Below are positions 24,174 to 36,000 of a stretch of DNA of 64,000 bases, one piece after another. Every line of letters starts with the position of its first letter. Position 1 is the first letter of the stretch. Location of the stretch: positions 310,001-374,000 of the forward strand of contig VLTN01000025.1 in assembly GCA_008330645.1 (NCBI GenBank), given 5' to 3'. The position numbers and the translations under genes are program-made. The notes beneath the pieces are model-generated. The model saw nothing but the letters and a program-made list of their open reading frames with translations. It was not told the DNA's origin and made no database searches. The DNA is from Cafeteria roenbergensis. Taxonomy: Eukaryota > Sar > Bigyra > Bicosoecida > Cafeteriaceae.

Positions 24174-27123
24174 ATGGCAGCCGCCGCCTCCAGCCGCCGC
24201 GCCCCGCGCCGGCCGCGGGACGAACCTGACGACGCCCGCCCCGTGCGCAGGTCTAAGCGCGAGCGCAAGCCTGCGCACTCGGGAATGCCCGAGCCCTGCT
24301 CGGCGGAAGAGGAGCGGCTGTTGCGTATCGCCGTGGAGGTGTCGCGCAGAGACCAGGTGAGATGCGTTTATTCACGCGTGCCGCCGCCCTTCCCCGCCCC
24401 GGCCGCCCGTTGCCCCGCCCGCGGGCGGCGCTGGGCAGGCAACCGCACCGGGCCCGCTCTGCGGGGAACAAAAGCAAGCGGGGCAGCCGCTCCGGGGCGC
24501 TCCGCCGAGCCGACGATCGGATGGAACAAAAAAAAAAAGCTCGCCGCGTTGCACGCTGGCACGACGTCAGCGCGCGCCGTTGGCGCGCCCCCGCGTATTG
24601 CCGGTCCGGCCGCCAGCATATCTGTGGGCGCACGGCGCGCGAGAACCGGCACGGGCGCGGGAAGGCGCAGCGGCCGGCTCGCAGGCCGGCTCGGGGAGCA
24701 CTCGGGCTGCTCCGTGCCGCCGACGTCTGCCCTCGTTCGATCCAGCCGGCCCGGCCGGAAGCGGCCTGTGGCCGGCGCAGCGGCGGCTGCGTCTCCGCCC
24801 GCCTCCCTGCCACGCGTGACGGCCGCCCGCGCGGCATGGAGGCGGGCGCTGGGCCGGGAGCCCTCGCTTGCCGATCGCGGCCAGGCCACTTGACTGGCCC
24901 CTAGCGCAGTTGCCGCCCGCCGCAAAACCCACTTCGACCGCTCCTCCCACCGAAACGGAGTCGCTCTCCTGAGTGGTCCCCCCACCCCACGGGTTGCCCC
25001 ATGCGCGGGCCGTGCAAGCCAGCTCGCGCCACCTCGCAGCGCATCGCCACTGGCTTTCGCTTGCCTCCGTATCCCTCGGTGCGCAGGGAATGGAAGCGGT
25101 GCGCGCCCCCGAGTGCCCTGTATTCACCCCCACGGTGGAGGAGTTTCGCGACCCCATGGCCTACATGCGAAAGATCGCCCCAGTTGGATGGAAGCACGGC
25201 ATTGTGAAGATTGTGCCGCCCGTCGGCTGGAGGCCCGCGTGCGGGGTCACGAAGCGCATGGCCTCCCGCCCGCTGGCCACCAGGAAGCAGCTGGTGCACG
25301 AGCTGCAGGAGGGCCGCGAGTTCGACGACGGGAAGGACTACACGTTGCCAGAGTACAAGGCAATGGCCGACCGGTTTGCGGCCACGCGCTTTCCGGAACT
25401 TTCGGCCACCACGGCCAGCGCTCCGGCCAAGCCCGAGCCCGCGTACTGGGCTCGCCCCCACGCCACGCGCGACCTCGGCCCCCCCTCGAGCTGCATGCAG
25501 CTCGCGCCCCGGGTGGAGGACGCGTACTGGCGCATAGTGGAGGCCCGCGAGTTGGAGGTCGTGGTCGAGTATGGCAACGACCAGGACGTTCGGGTGAACG
25601 GCTCCGGCTTCTCCTTCCCCGACCCCGGTGACGCTTGTGCCGGGGACCCCGACCGCGTCCCGGTCGACTTCCGCGACCCCCAGTTCTACAAGCGGTCGGG
25701 CTGGAACCTGAACGTGATGCCCTTCGCGAAGGGGTCGCTGCTGGCATACATGAAGGAAAAGGTGGCGGGGATCAACGTGCCCTGGCTCTATGTAGGGATG
25801 CTCTTTGCTTCCTTCGCGTGGCACACCGAGGACAACTACTTGTACTCGGTCAACTACATGCACTACGGCACGGCAAAGACGTGGTATGGGATCCCGGCTT
25901 CTGGCGCCTCGGCATTCGACGCGACAGTCAGAGAGCACCTCTTCGAACAGTTCAAGCAGGAGCCCGATCACATTCACAAACTGACGACTGTGTTTAGCCC
26001 GGCCAAGGTCCAGGCGGCCGGCATCCCGGTCGTGCACACCGTTCAGGAGCCCGGCGAGTTCGTGATCACGTTCCCGAGGTCGTACCACTCGGGCTTCAGC
26101 CACGGCTTCAACATCGCGGAGGCATGCAACTTTGCATTGGCGGACTGGGTGCCGATGGGCAGGCTCGCCATTCGCCACTACGAAACCGTAGCGCGAGACA
26201 ATTGCTTCTCGCAGGAGGAAATCCTGTTGCGCGCCGCGGCCGCGCCCGACAAGCTCGATGCGCAGGCATGCTCGCTCCTGGCGGCAGATTTGCGAATCAT
26301 CGCCGAGCAAGCCCGACTCGATCTCGAGAGCTTCCTTGCGCTTCCTGGCGTATCTAAGGCCCAAGTTGTGCTGTTGAGCGAGGACCACCAGCGGTACAAC
26401 TGCGCGGTCTCCCGCAGGCTGTGCCACGTGTCGGCTGTTGTCTGCGAGTCCGAAGCGTGCCGCCTCGAGGCAGAGAAGGCGCGCATCGAGGCCCGGCGTG
26501 TGTTCGCCAAGGAGCGGGCCGCCCTCATCGCTGTGGGGGTCGACCCGACTGGCATTGTCGAGAGCGACCCGCAGCATCAGGTGGTGCTGCCGCGCTTCGC
26601 GGACGAGCTGTGCGACTGCAAGCTCTCAAACCTGCGCATGGTGGTGTGGTTCACGGAGGAGATGATTCTCGGTCTGTGTGCCAAGCTCGAGGCTCGCAGG
26701 GACGAGCTCCTTCGCGATGTGGCCAGGGTCAAGACTGAGCCCGTGGGCGCCAGCCAAGGGCCATGCGCATCATCCGCAGCCGTGGGAGTGCGGCGTTCGC
26801 CGCTGCTTGCGGCCGTGCCCGGACCGTCCGTTCCAAGCTCGAGCTCGAGCTCGGCCTGCGTGCAGGCCGAGTTGCGGCACAGCGCCCGCGACCGCTCATC
26901 AGCAGCTATGGTTTCGGCTGCCCGCTCAGCGTCGACTTCTCCCATGGGCGGCGATGCTGTGCAGGAACGCGGAGCCAAGCATGATGCGACTCGAGGCGCA
27001 GCGACTGCGCGCTTTTCGACTCCGCCACGAGGCAATACAATGAGCGCCAGCGACTCGCCCATGACTGCTGTGTCCTCGGCCCCCGCTGCCGCCGACTGTG
27101 ACGCTCTGGGAGACGCGGCCTAG
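24174..27123 (+). CDS. JmjN/JmjC histone lysine demethylase (KDM4/KDM5/JMJ14-like)
   Basis: Two exons (24174-24356 and 25087-27123; 730-bp intron) give 739 residues. The N-terminus is basic (VRRSKRERKP) and probably nuclear. JmjN lies at ~71-110 (CPVFTPTVEEFRDPMAYM). A linker YWRIVEARELEVVVEYG with GSGFSFP is of KDM5/JMJ14 type. JmjC lies at ~260-415 and keeps the Fe(II) ligands His307 and Glu309 (AWHTED) and His400 (FSHGFN), plus KTWYGIP. A weak C5HC2-type finger follows at ~500-610, with the second half clearest (FADELCDCKLSNLRMVVW). There is no PHD, ARID or Tudor domain. The enzyme should demethylate methyl-lysine on histone H3 using 2-oxoglutarate and oxygen. The target lysine (K4 or K9/K36) cannot be read from sequence alone. 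The last ~170 residues are Ser/Ala-rich. Confidence 0.85.
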
Positions 27124-27584
27124 TCTCGGCGTCGCGCCGGGGCGTCGCGCTGCCCCGCCGGTCGCTGCCCACTCCCTCCCGCCTTCTTCCAGCAGGGCAC
27201 TGTGATCGGCACCGTTGCAGCTTGTTCATCGACGGTTGCTTCGGTCGCATCGCCGGAGTGGCGAGATCCTCTTCTCACTGCGGCTGAACCCCCATCGCGG
27301 CTGGCTTGATTCATTCCGTTTTCTTTTTGTGACGCACGTGCCCGACCGCGTTGTCGTTGTTCCGTGGGCCTCGAGCCTTCTTCATGTCGAGCCCGACCGG
27401 CAGTTCAAGCTGCCCAGGCTTCTCGTGGTCTTGCGTCGCCTGTTTTCGATGTGCGCTACCGGGGCGCTTGGTGTGCGTGATGCACTTGCCAGGAATGGCA
27501 TGTTTCACGACAGCGCTTCGATGACGACCCTGGGCTGTTTCGCGAAGGCAGCGCACCAGTGCACAGCGACGTGCCTTCCCGCGC
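27124..27584. other. Convergent 3' intergenic interval
   Basis: Between the JmjC stop (+) and the RGS-like gene stop (-). A 5-bp stem with a six-base loop at 27399-27414 is too small to call a terminator or RNA. No gene was seen. Confidence 0.45.
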
Positions 27585-29698
27585 TCACACATCCCTGCCA
27601 GACGATGCAGCTGCTCCTGAGCCTTGCGGCTCCAACCGCCGAGTCGAGCCTCTGCGCAAGCTCGTGGACGAGCGGGGAGTTGTGATTGCGTCGGAAATTG
27701 CATCCATCGCAGCAGTGTACTGCTCTGTTGCAGTGAACTCTCGTTGGAAGAGCACGTCGAGACGGTCAAACGCCTCGCCCTCAATGCCCGCAAAAAGGTC
27801 CGCAGAGCAGACGGCGGGCTGCTGCTGGAGGGGCGCACCAGCGGCGCTCGGCTCCGGTGAGGCGTCGGCCGTGGCCGCAGCGGCAGCTGCGGAGGCGCCC
27901 GCCCCGGTGGCGGCCCCTGCCCCGGCAGCGACGTACTTTGCCGTTGCCGCCCGGCAAGCCTGCTCGCCCATGCTCCCCCATTCGGCGGCGTCCGCAACTC
28001 GGCGCCGCACGTCGGAAACGAGCTCGGCGGGCATCCAGGCAAGGCTCGCCGATGCGCCGGACACGCGCCGCCTGGACATCGATGCCCTTGCAGGCACTTG
28101 GCCGCTCTCCGAAGCAGCGGTTGCAGATGGCAGCTCAACGCTTTCGCTTGCTTCAGGAGCCAGGTGCTTGTCCAAGATGGCCTGCGCCTTGACCAGCCGC
28201 AAGGCTGCCGATGAGGTGCTGCGATACGTGCTGCACGCGCGCCAGAGCGAAAATAGCCGCAACGCGTCTGGGTGCGCGTCTCGAAGCCATTGCGCGAACG
28301 TGCCCATTTTGCGAGCGTCGGTGATCGCACTTGCGAGGGTGGGCTGCTCCAGCATCCGCAGGTGCCGCGCCAGGCCATGGTCGATGCACAGACCTCCGTA
28401 CGTCCTCGGCAGAAAGCACCCCGGCGTTTTGCACCGTCTCTCCGAGGGCAAGCCCGCGAGGAAGCTCGGGTGCCGGAAACGGTACAACAGTCGCGCCGTA
28501 GCGTCGGCAATTCGCGCCCGCTCGTCGACGAAGCCTTCGTCATTCATAACGGGATTCAAGAAAGACTCGTTCCCGATGCCAATGAAGGTGCTGCGTTCCA
28601 GCAAAAGGCCGAGTGCCGGGGGGGGGGCGCACGCGAGCGCGCCGATCGGAGAGGCAACCATGCGCAGAGTCTGCCCCCGAAACCGGCGCATCGCCACGGT
28701 CAATCGAAACACGACCCTGGCTCACTTGGTGAGGCTGAGTGCGAGCTCTGGCTTCATCACGCTCTCCTTGACATATTTGCGCAGTACATCCAGGAGCGCG
28801 TCGTGCAGCGTTTTAATCAGCGCGCTCAGCGGGCCCACGTTGGTGGAGTGGCACCGCGACTCCGCAGTGGCCGTGTTGAAAAGGCTCTCCATCGTGTCCT
28901 GAGCGCCGTGGCAAGCAAAGGGCACGCTGGGCAACGGGGTGGCAGCAGCAGACACGCGCCCTTGATCAGTGGATAGCAGCGGGGGCAGCCGGTCAAACGC
29001 GATCACCGATCTGCAGCTCCCGGGGGACGGGAGTGCGTGTCGCACCATGAGAGGCTCGTTGATGCTCGCCACGTCTGCCACCTTGATAGTGCCGCGAGCG
29101 TACAGCAGCGACGCCTTCCAGGCAAGTCGAAAGATCTGCGACCGCGATGGCAGGGATCGGGCGCGCCGAGTGCAAGGGCCCTGGCGAGGGTCAAACGCCC
29201 ACATTGCGGCGCGGTTGCCCGAGAGCCCGGCTCACCGTTTTGCGGACCTCGCGCATGCGCTCAAGCCCGTAGTGCTTGCGGATGGCCTCTTGGACGCCTC
29301 TCCAGAGGCGCACCCCGTCCTGGCCGATGAAGCGGGCAATGACGCTGCGCGAATCGTGCGTTGGCGCGGGGGGCAGCGCGGGGAGGGGGGAGGGGGAGGG
29401 GGGGCAGGGGAGAGGACGAGCTCGGAGATAGCAGCCGCCTCCGAAGCCAGGCGCAAGCCGTCGATTGAGAGTGCGCTGCGGCATTTCGAACTCTATGGGG
29501 CGTGCTCCCGCCCGCCGTTTCGCCCGGGGGCACCGAGCGCGCAGGTTGTGGCTGCCCGGTGCTCTCGCAGGCTCTCGCACGCGACGCGTTCCCTTACCCT
29601 GCGCCTTCGCGCTCTCCCGAGTCCAGGCGCTCGCCTCGCTCAAACACAAGGCCCAGCTCGGCGCTCGCGTCCTCATCCGAGCCGGCCGCCGCTGCCAT
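27585..29698 (-). CDS. RGS-like domain protein with C-x4-C-x9-C-x2-H finger
   Basis: Four exons join in phase: 29698-29598, 29344-29236, 29135-28726 and 28590-27585. They give 541 residues. Residues 35-100 are helical and conserved-looking (FIGQDGVRLWRGVQEAIRK, then RLAWKASLLYARGTIKVADV). A small cysteine motif C260-x4-C265-x9-C275-x2-H278 (CKTPGCFLPRTYGGLCIDHG) resembles the WRKY19-like/CxxxxC..HG fingers I know from plants and stramenopiles. From ~290 the chain reads like an RGS box: TFAQWLRDAHPDALRLFSLW, then RLVKAQAILDKHLAPEA. It then has an Ala-rich insert and a late helix AFDRLDVLFQREFTATEQY. RGS domains accelerate GTP hydrolysis by G-alpha subunits. Whether this one is active is unknown, because the box is divergent and interrupted. 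No membrane segment was seen. Confidence 0.58.
28377..28433 (-). other. Cys/His finger motif within the RGS-like gene
   Basis: These codons encode C-x4-C-x9-C-x2-H followed by Gly, a candidate single zinc knuckle. It lies directly upstream of the RGS-like box in the same exon. Confidence 0.55.
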
Positions 29699-30014
29699 GG
29701 CCCCGGCGGGCGGCTGTGGTCCGTCGGCGCCGACCCGCTCGAAAACGTCCCCGAGGCTGCGACTCTGCCCGAGCCTCCACGCGCGCGGACCCCGCCCGCC
29801 CAGTTCGAGGCGCACAGCGTCCGCGACGCGACCTTCGGGCCAGTGTGCCCAGCGAGTCTGCTGGGCCGAGTGGGGCACGCCGCAGGGCAGCAGCGGCCAC
29901 GGGGCGCAGGGGGGCAGCGCTCGGAAGCAGACACACGATTCGTTCGCCCGCACCAAACACGGGCCGCCAGGCACACTCAGTCACGCACTCAACCGGCAAG
30001 CTGCTCAAAGCGAA
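29699..30014. other. Intergenic interval upstream of the RGS-like gene
   Basis: 316 bp between the RGS-like start (-) and the stop of the giant gene (-). It should hold the RGS-like promoter and the 3' UTR of the giant gene. No specific site was recognised. Confidence 0.4.
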
Positions 30015-33000
30015 TCAGTCGCGTTTCCCGTCCCCTCCCTTGCGCGTGCGGACGCGGAACACAGCCTTTTGGTCGTCTTGGCCCGCCGCGCCGTACAGCG
30101 GCTTGCTGCCGCCCCCGCGGGCCTCCGAGCGCTTCTTGGACTTGGACCTGGAGCGGCGCGAGCCGCCGCTGGCCGGCCTGCGGTGCGAGCTGCCGGAGGT
30201 CGGCGCAGCCATGGGGTGCAGGTGGTACCACTGCCCGGTGGCCGGGTTTTGGGCGATTGGCCGTCTGTCCTTGTCCAGGGCGACGCTTGAGCCCTCGGGA
30301 ACCGGCATGAAGCCAGGGAAGGGCGTGAACATGCGCACGCTCATGGAAGGCGGCCCGCCCGGCATCATGCCCGGGGCCATGCTTCCGTAGGGCGCCCCCA
30401 TGCCCGGGTGCTGGAAGCCGCCGTAGGCCGACTGCGCGGGGCCGTACTGGCCCGGCGTTTGGCCCCCGTACCCGGCGCCGGCCCCCGGCGGGGCGTAGGG
30501 ACCCGACGGGCCAGCGGCCCCGGCGAAGCCTGCGGCGGGCGGGGCGGGGTACATGGGCCGCTGTGGTCCCCCGGCCGCGGAGTGGTACGACGCGTCCGAC
30601 ATGCGGCTGTCCGGGCGCCACTCGCCGTCGGCCGGCCCGCCACGCTGTGAGTGGAAGGACGTGCGCGGGTCGCCAGCCTGCTGCTGCTGCGCCGCCATGC
30701 GCGCAAGGGCGGCCGGCGACGGGCCCGGCGGCGCGGTGGGCCGCCCAGAGAAGCTGCCCGAGGCGGGTCCAGCAGGACGCTCGGGGCGCATTGGGCCAGC
30801 CGCAGCTGCCCCGCCGGGGCCCTGCGCTGCCCCGCGTCCCGCCGCGGCCACGGTCGCCGCCATGGCGTCCGCCGCCTGGCTGGCGCGGCGCTGGTCCGCC
30901 TCGAACTGGGCCTGCGCATGCTGCTGGGCCCGCATCGTCAGAAGCGAGTCCGAGCTGCCCTGGGCGGTCGGCCCCACGGCGGAGCTGCGCCCCGTGTAGC
31001 GGCCGGCCGCCCCAGCGCCGTCCGCGAAGGAGACAGCGTGTCCGGCCCTCGCACCCTTGAGGGCGCGGGTCGGGTCGCCCTCGGGCCGGGCCGGGGCCTG
31101 CGGCCTGCCCGAGGTCGCGGCCGGCACGCCCGACGCGGCGCGGGGCAAGCCCTTTCCCGCCCCGGAGACAAAGGCCGTCCTGTAGGCCTGGTTCACCCGC
31201 CGCTCTGCCTCGGTCATGGCCGACTGGAAGAGCAGCACCTTGAGGGACGAGTCGCGCACGACCGACTCGAGCGCCTCGAGCTGCAGGCGCGTGAGCCGAA
31301 GGCGGGCCGACGGCGCAGGGAGGGCCGCTTGGGCCTTGCGTGTGCCGCTCGTCGCCGCCTTCATGGCCGCGCCCAGCGGTTTCGCCACCTCCTTGGGCAG
31401 GACGGTCATGCGCCTGTCTGCGATCTCGCGGAGGAGGCGGCCGTAGTTGAGCAGCATGAGGCGCATGCGGTCCAGCACGTCGAGGTACTCCTCCTGGATG
31501 CCGGCCTCGCCGCCCATGCGCTGGGCCGTGTGGGAGAGCCGGCGCCGCGCCAGCAGGATCTGCCGCCGGGTCCTGGTCTCGCCGGTTTCGCTGATCTCCT
31601 CGTCGTCGTCGTCGCCTCCCAGCCGCGCGCCGCGCAGCTCCTCCGTCTCGAGGAGGGCGCGGAGGCGGCGGCTGTGCTCGAAGCCGCCCGGCCCGTCCTC
31701 GTTCTCCTCCCCGCTGCCCGACGCCGCGCCGCCGAGGCCAGCCGTCGCCTGCCCGCCGTCGCGCGTGCGCATCGGCGGGTCGGTCAGCGCGTTCACGAGC
31801 GACTTGGACCCCTTGGCAGCCTCGGCGCGAGGCACGTCCACCGCCTGCTTCTTGCCCCCCGCGCGCGCCACGGCGGCGCGCTGCTCGCCGGCCGACTGCG
31901 CGCCCTTGGCGCCGTCCGCGCCCTCCTCGCCGTCCACCGCCCCGCTCGTGGCGCGCCCAACGGCCGCCGACGTCCGCACCTGCTGCCGCAGCTCGTCGCG
32001 CACCTTGGCCGCGCGGGACACCTTGTTCATGGCCGCAGCCACGTCCAGCACCAGCTTGTGCAGCGAGTCCGTGTCGATGGCCTCCTCGCCGCCCGGGAGC
32101 ATCACGATCCCGTCATCCTCCGGGACGATGGAGCCGCGCGCTGTCCTGGCGGCCGAGGCGGCAGCGGCCGCAACCTTGCGCCGGTTGGCCTGGTCGGCCG
32201 ACACGCGAACCGCCTCCTGCTTCTGCTCTGCGCGCTTGATGGCGGCCTCGGCGTCGTCCATGGCCGCGGTGACACGGTGGTGCGGCGCGCTGTTGGGCGG
32301 GAAGGTGGCCTCGTCGTCGCTGACGTCGGCCCGGAGCATCTCCAGACGGCCCTGCGACTGAGCCAACCGCTTGCCCGCGTCGCGCTCCTGCGCCAGCAGC
32401 GCCTCCGCAGCGGAGCGGTCCTTGTTCCGCGCGGCCGCAGCGGCCGCGCGGAAGGCCTTGACCGCCGCCTCGGCCTCCGCGAGGCTGGTCGCCGCTGCCC
32501 CCACGGCCGAGTCGAAGCCCATCGCGGCAGCAGCGCGCCGGTCCGGGTCCGTGGTCCCGTCCATCCGGTCGCGCTCCGCGCTCGCGCTGGCCATGGCGTC
32601 GGCCGCGGTGCCCGTGCTCCGCTGCGCGGCAATGTACGCGGCGCGCGCCTTGCCCGCAGCGCTGCTGGGGCCGGCGGCCGCGGCCGCCCGACCCGACACC
32701 ACATCCTCGCCGGCGGACTCGATGGCGTGGTCGAGGTCGCGCTGCGCCCTGTCCAGCCGGCCCCGCAGCCCCGCCAGCCGCGCCGCCAGCGCGCCCTCCT
32801 TGGCAACCAGGTCCCGCAGGCCCTCCGCCAGCCCGGCGCGCAGCTCCTTCACGGCGGCCTCTGCCGCCTCCACGTCGGTGCGCGCGGTCTGCATGGCCTC
32901 CTGCAGCTGCCTGGCAAGCGCTTGCTCCATGGCCGCGCTCTCCTCCGCCTCGGCGCGAGCCTCGGCCTCGTCCTCCGCCTTGGAGGGGGTGGCCGCGCTG

Positions 33001-36000
33001 CCCGGCTCGGCGGCACGCTGGGCCGCCTGGGCGGCCGCCGCCGCCTCCGCCGCGGCGGCGTTGCGCCGGGCCACCTCCCGCTGAGACTCGACCAGCTCGG
33101 TCAGCACGGCCCTGCCCCCTGCAACGCTCCCCGTCGCCTTGCCCACGGCCGCGTTGGCCCGCTGCATCGCCGGCTTGGAGGGGGCCGCGCCGGACTCCTC
33201 CACCGCCGCCGCGGCGGCCTGGGCCCGCGTGTCCAGCTCCCCGATGAGCTGCTCCGCCTCCAGCAGCGGGGCCACGCGCCGGCGGGCCCGCTGGAGGCTC
33301 ATCACCGCCTTGGTCGCCGCGTTGGCGCACCCGCGCGCCTCAGCCACGCTGCCGAGGAACTTGGCCTTGATCGCCGGAGGGCAGTTGCTCCGAGGGACGA
33401 ACCGGCCAGCCCCGGCAGACGCCCCGCCGCCCCTGGCCGAGGCCGAGAGGGGGCCGGTGGAGCTGAGCGAGCCGCCCACCGACAGCGCCCCGGTCCACGG
33501 CGAGCGGTCCGGGCTCGAGTCGCTGCCACGAACGCCCCCCACGGACACTGGTCCTCCCCCGCCCGCGGCGTGGTCGGACGACCGCCGGCTCCCGGACCCG
33601 AGGCCGGACTCCGCCCCGCCGGCCCAGTTCCCGACCATGTCCCTCCTGGCCGTGGCCTCGGCGACCGCCCCTCGGCCCTCCTGCACGGCCCGCCTGGCCG
33701 CCTCCAGGGCCGGAAGCAGCGCCTTGCCGCGAGCAGTGTGGCCGGCGCGGAGAGGCGACGTCGGCGCGCCGCTCCCGCCGGCTCCCGCCCCCGACGACGC
33801 AGCTGCTGCGCCCCCCGCCCCCGAGGCAGCCTCCTCCTTCTCCTTGATCTGGCGCGCGCCGTCCTCGGCCTGGAGCTCCGCCTCAGCCAGCTGCAGCTCC
33901 TCGTGCGCCCGCTGGACCGCGGCGTCGGAGCGCGAGAGCGACGCAGCAGCGTCGCTCAGTTCCTCGTCCGCCCGCGCAGCGAGCCGCCGCTCCAGCGCAG
34001 CCGCAGCAGCGGCAGCCGCCTTCTTCAGCGCCGAGGCGGCGTCCTCCACAGCTGGGATGCGCTGCCCGTGCAGCGTCCTCACGAGCCGGCTGACCTCCGC
34101 GGAGAACACGGGGGGCACGGCGGCCTCGATCGCAGCCTTGAAGTCCTTGCTGGTGATGTCTCCGGCCCCGCTCTCGGAGACGGCGTCCGGGTCTTCGTCG
34201 CCGTCGTCAGCGTCCTTGCTCTCTGCCGCACCGGCGCCGGCGCCGGCACCGGCACCGGCTGCGGACGCGTCTGCGGCCGCGGTCGACGCACCGGCGCCCG
34301 CACCGCTCGCGCCAGTGTGCGAGAGCCTGAGGGCAGCCTCCACCTCCGGGGCGCCGAGCAGCACGTCGCGAAGGCTCGACGCCTCCTCCGCCGCGGTCTC
34401 GGCCGCGCGGAGCGCCCGGTTGGCAGGGCCCAGCGTCTCCAGGTCCTCCTGCCGGGTGCCCACGCCGCCCGCCCCGGGCATCCCGGCGCCGGACATGACG
34501 CTCGTGCCCGCGCGGAGAGACGCGCGCCGGCGGGACCGGGCCGCCTCCTTGGCCGTCGACTGAGCGCGCAGCGCCCGAACTCGCTTGCCTGCCGCGGCGA
34601 TGACGCGCTTCGCCTGCCGCAGCCGGCCCAGCGCCTCTCCCAGCCGCCGCAGCACCCGCCTCGCCCCCGCAGCCTTGAGCTGCTCGTCCTGCGACTCAAC
34701 GGCCTCCTCGGCCTTGCCCACGGCGGCCTCCGCAGCCTCCACCGACCGCAGGTACGGCAGCACAAGCGATGCGGGCGCGTCGCGGGACTCGCCGTCGCCA
34801 GCGCCGGCAGCACCTCCGGCCTCCGCAGGCCCCGGCACGACGGGGCCCACCGTGGAGTCGAGGACCTGCTTGTGTGTCCTGGCCTCGGCGACCGCCTCGC
34901 GAGCCGTCCCCAGCGCGGAGTTGAGCTTGGACGCCGCTGCAAGCGAGTTGAAGCCCCTGGCGGCCGTGCTGGACATGGTCTCGCCGCCCGCCGTCATCTC
35001 CAGCGCGTCCTCCGCGCCCTCGCCGCTCGACCGGCCGCCGGCGGAGGCGGCCCCGGCAGACATGAGCTTGTTGAAGTCAGCTGCCACTGACGTCATCCGG
35101 GACGACACCGCGGCGAGGCGGCGGTCGGCGTCGCCGCGCACAGCCCGCATCCTCGCGGCCTCGGCCGCGTCGGCGCTGCGGCTGCTGCGGTCCCTGGCGC
35201 CCTGGAGGGCCTCCGCCACCGCCCCCACCTGCGCCTCGAGCGGCGCCACGCAGAGCACCAGGCGCCTGGCAGCCGCCTGCCTGCTGTCCCGGGCGCGAGC
35301 AGTCAGGCTCGAGGACCCGCGCCCGCCGTGGCTGCTGCCGCCCGGCCCAAAGCCCCACTCAGGCTCGGCCAGCTCGCTGCGGCCGCCCCCCGACGCCGAC
35401 GACGAGGAGGCCTTGGCCTCCGCGGCCAGGGCGTCTGCCTCGGACAGCGCGGCGGACACCTTCTCAAAGGCCTGCGGCAGCGGCATGCTCGACGTCGTCA
35501 GCTCTGCCGAGCCCACGTCCAGAACAGGCGCCGGGAGGGCGCTGTTGGCGGAGGCCAGCTCCGCGCCCAGGCCGCGCGAGGGGGCGCCTTGGAACTCGTC
35601 CACCACCTCTGGTGGCACGTCGGGGAGCGCGCACACTTCCTTGGCGAAGTCGGCACGCTCCTTGTCGGACGGGGCGCGCAGCAGGCCGAAGCGCGCGCGC
35701 GCGCGAGCCAGCGCCGCGATGGCGTCGACAGTGGCCTCGGCCAGTGCGCGCTCCCGCCCGGCGGACACGGCGGCCTCCGCTGTCTCGACCGCCTTGGCAG
35801 TGTCCCCGACCGCGTGCTCCGCGGCGGCGACCTTGGCCACGAACCGGGCGGCGCGGTCGCGGTCCTGCGCGAGGGGGGAGCCCTCCGCGAGGCCGAACGC
35901 CGCGGCCACGGTGGACTGCCTGCGCGGCACCACGGCCCGGCGGCCGGGGCGGGACTGGGGGGACCCTGTCCCGTCTCTGGGCGGCGCAGCGGCGGCCGGC

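Noticed and set aside
22638-24893. 751-codon plus-strand frame across the RanBP2-finger gene and into the JmjC gene
   Set aside because: It is shifted relative to a good splice donor at 24357 and antisense to coding exons, with no domain before the JmjC exon.
27399-27414. Small hairpin with a T-arm-like look
   Set aside because: A 5-bp stem with a six-base loop and no surrounding cloverleaf; expected by chance.
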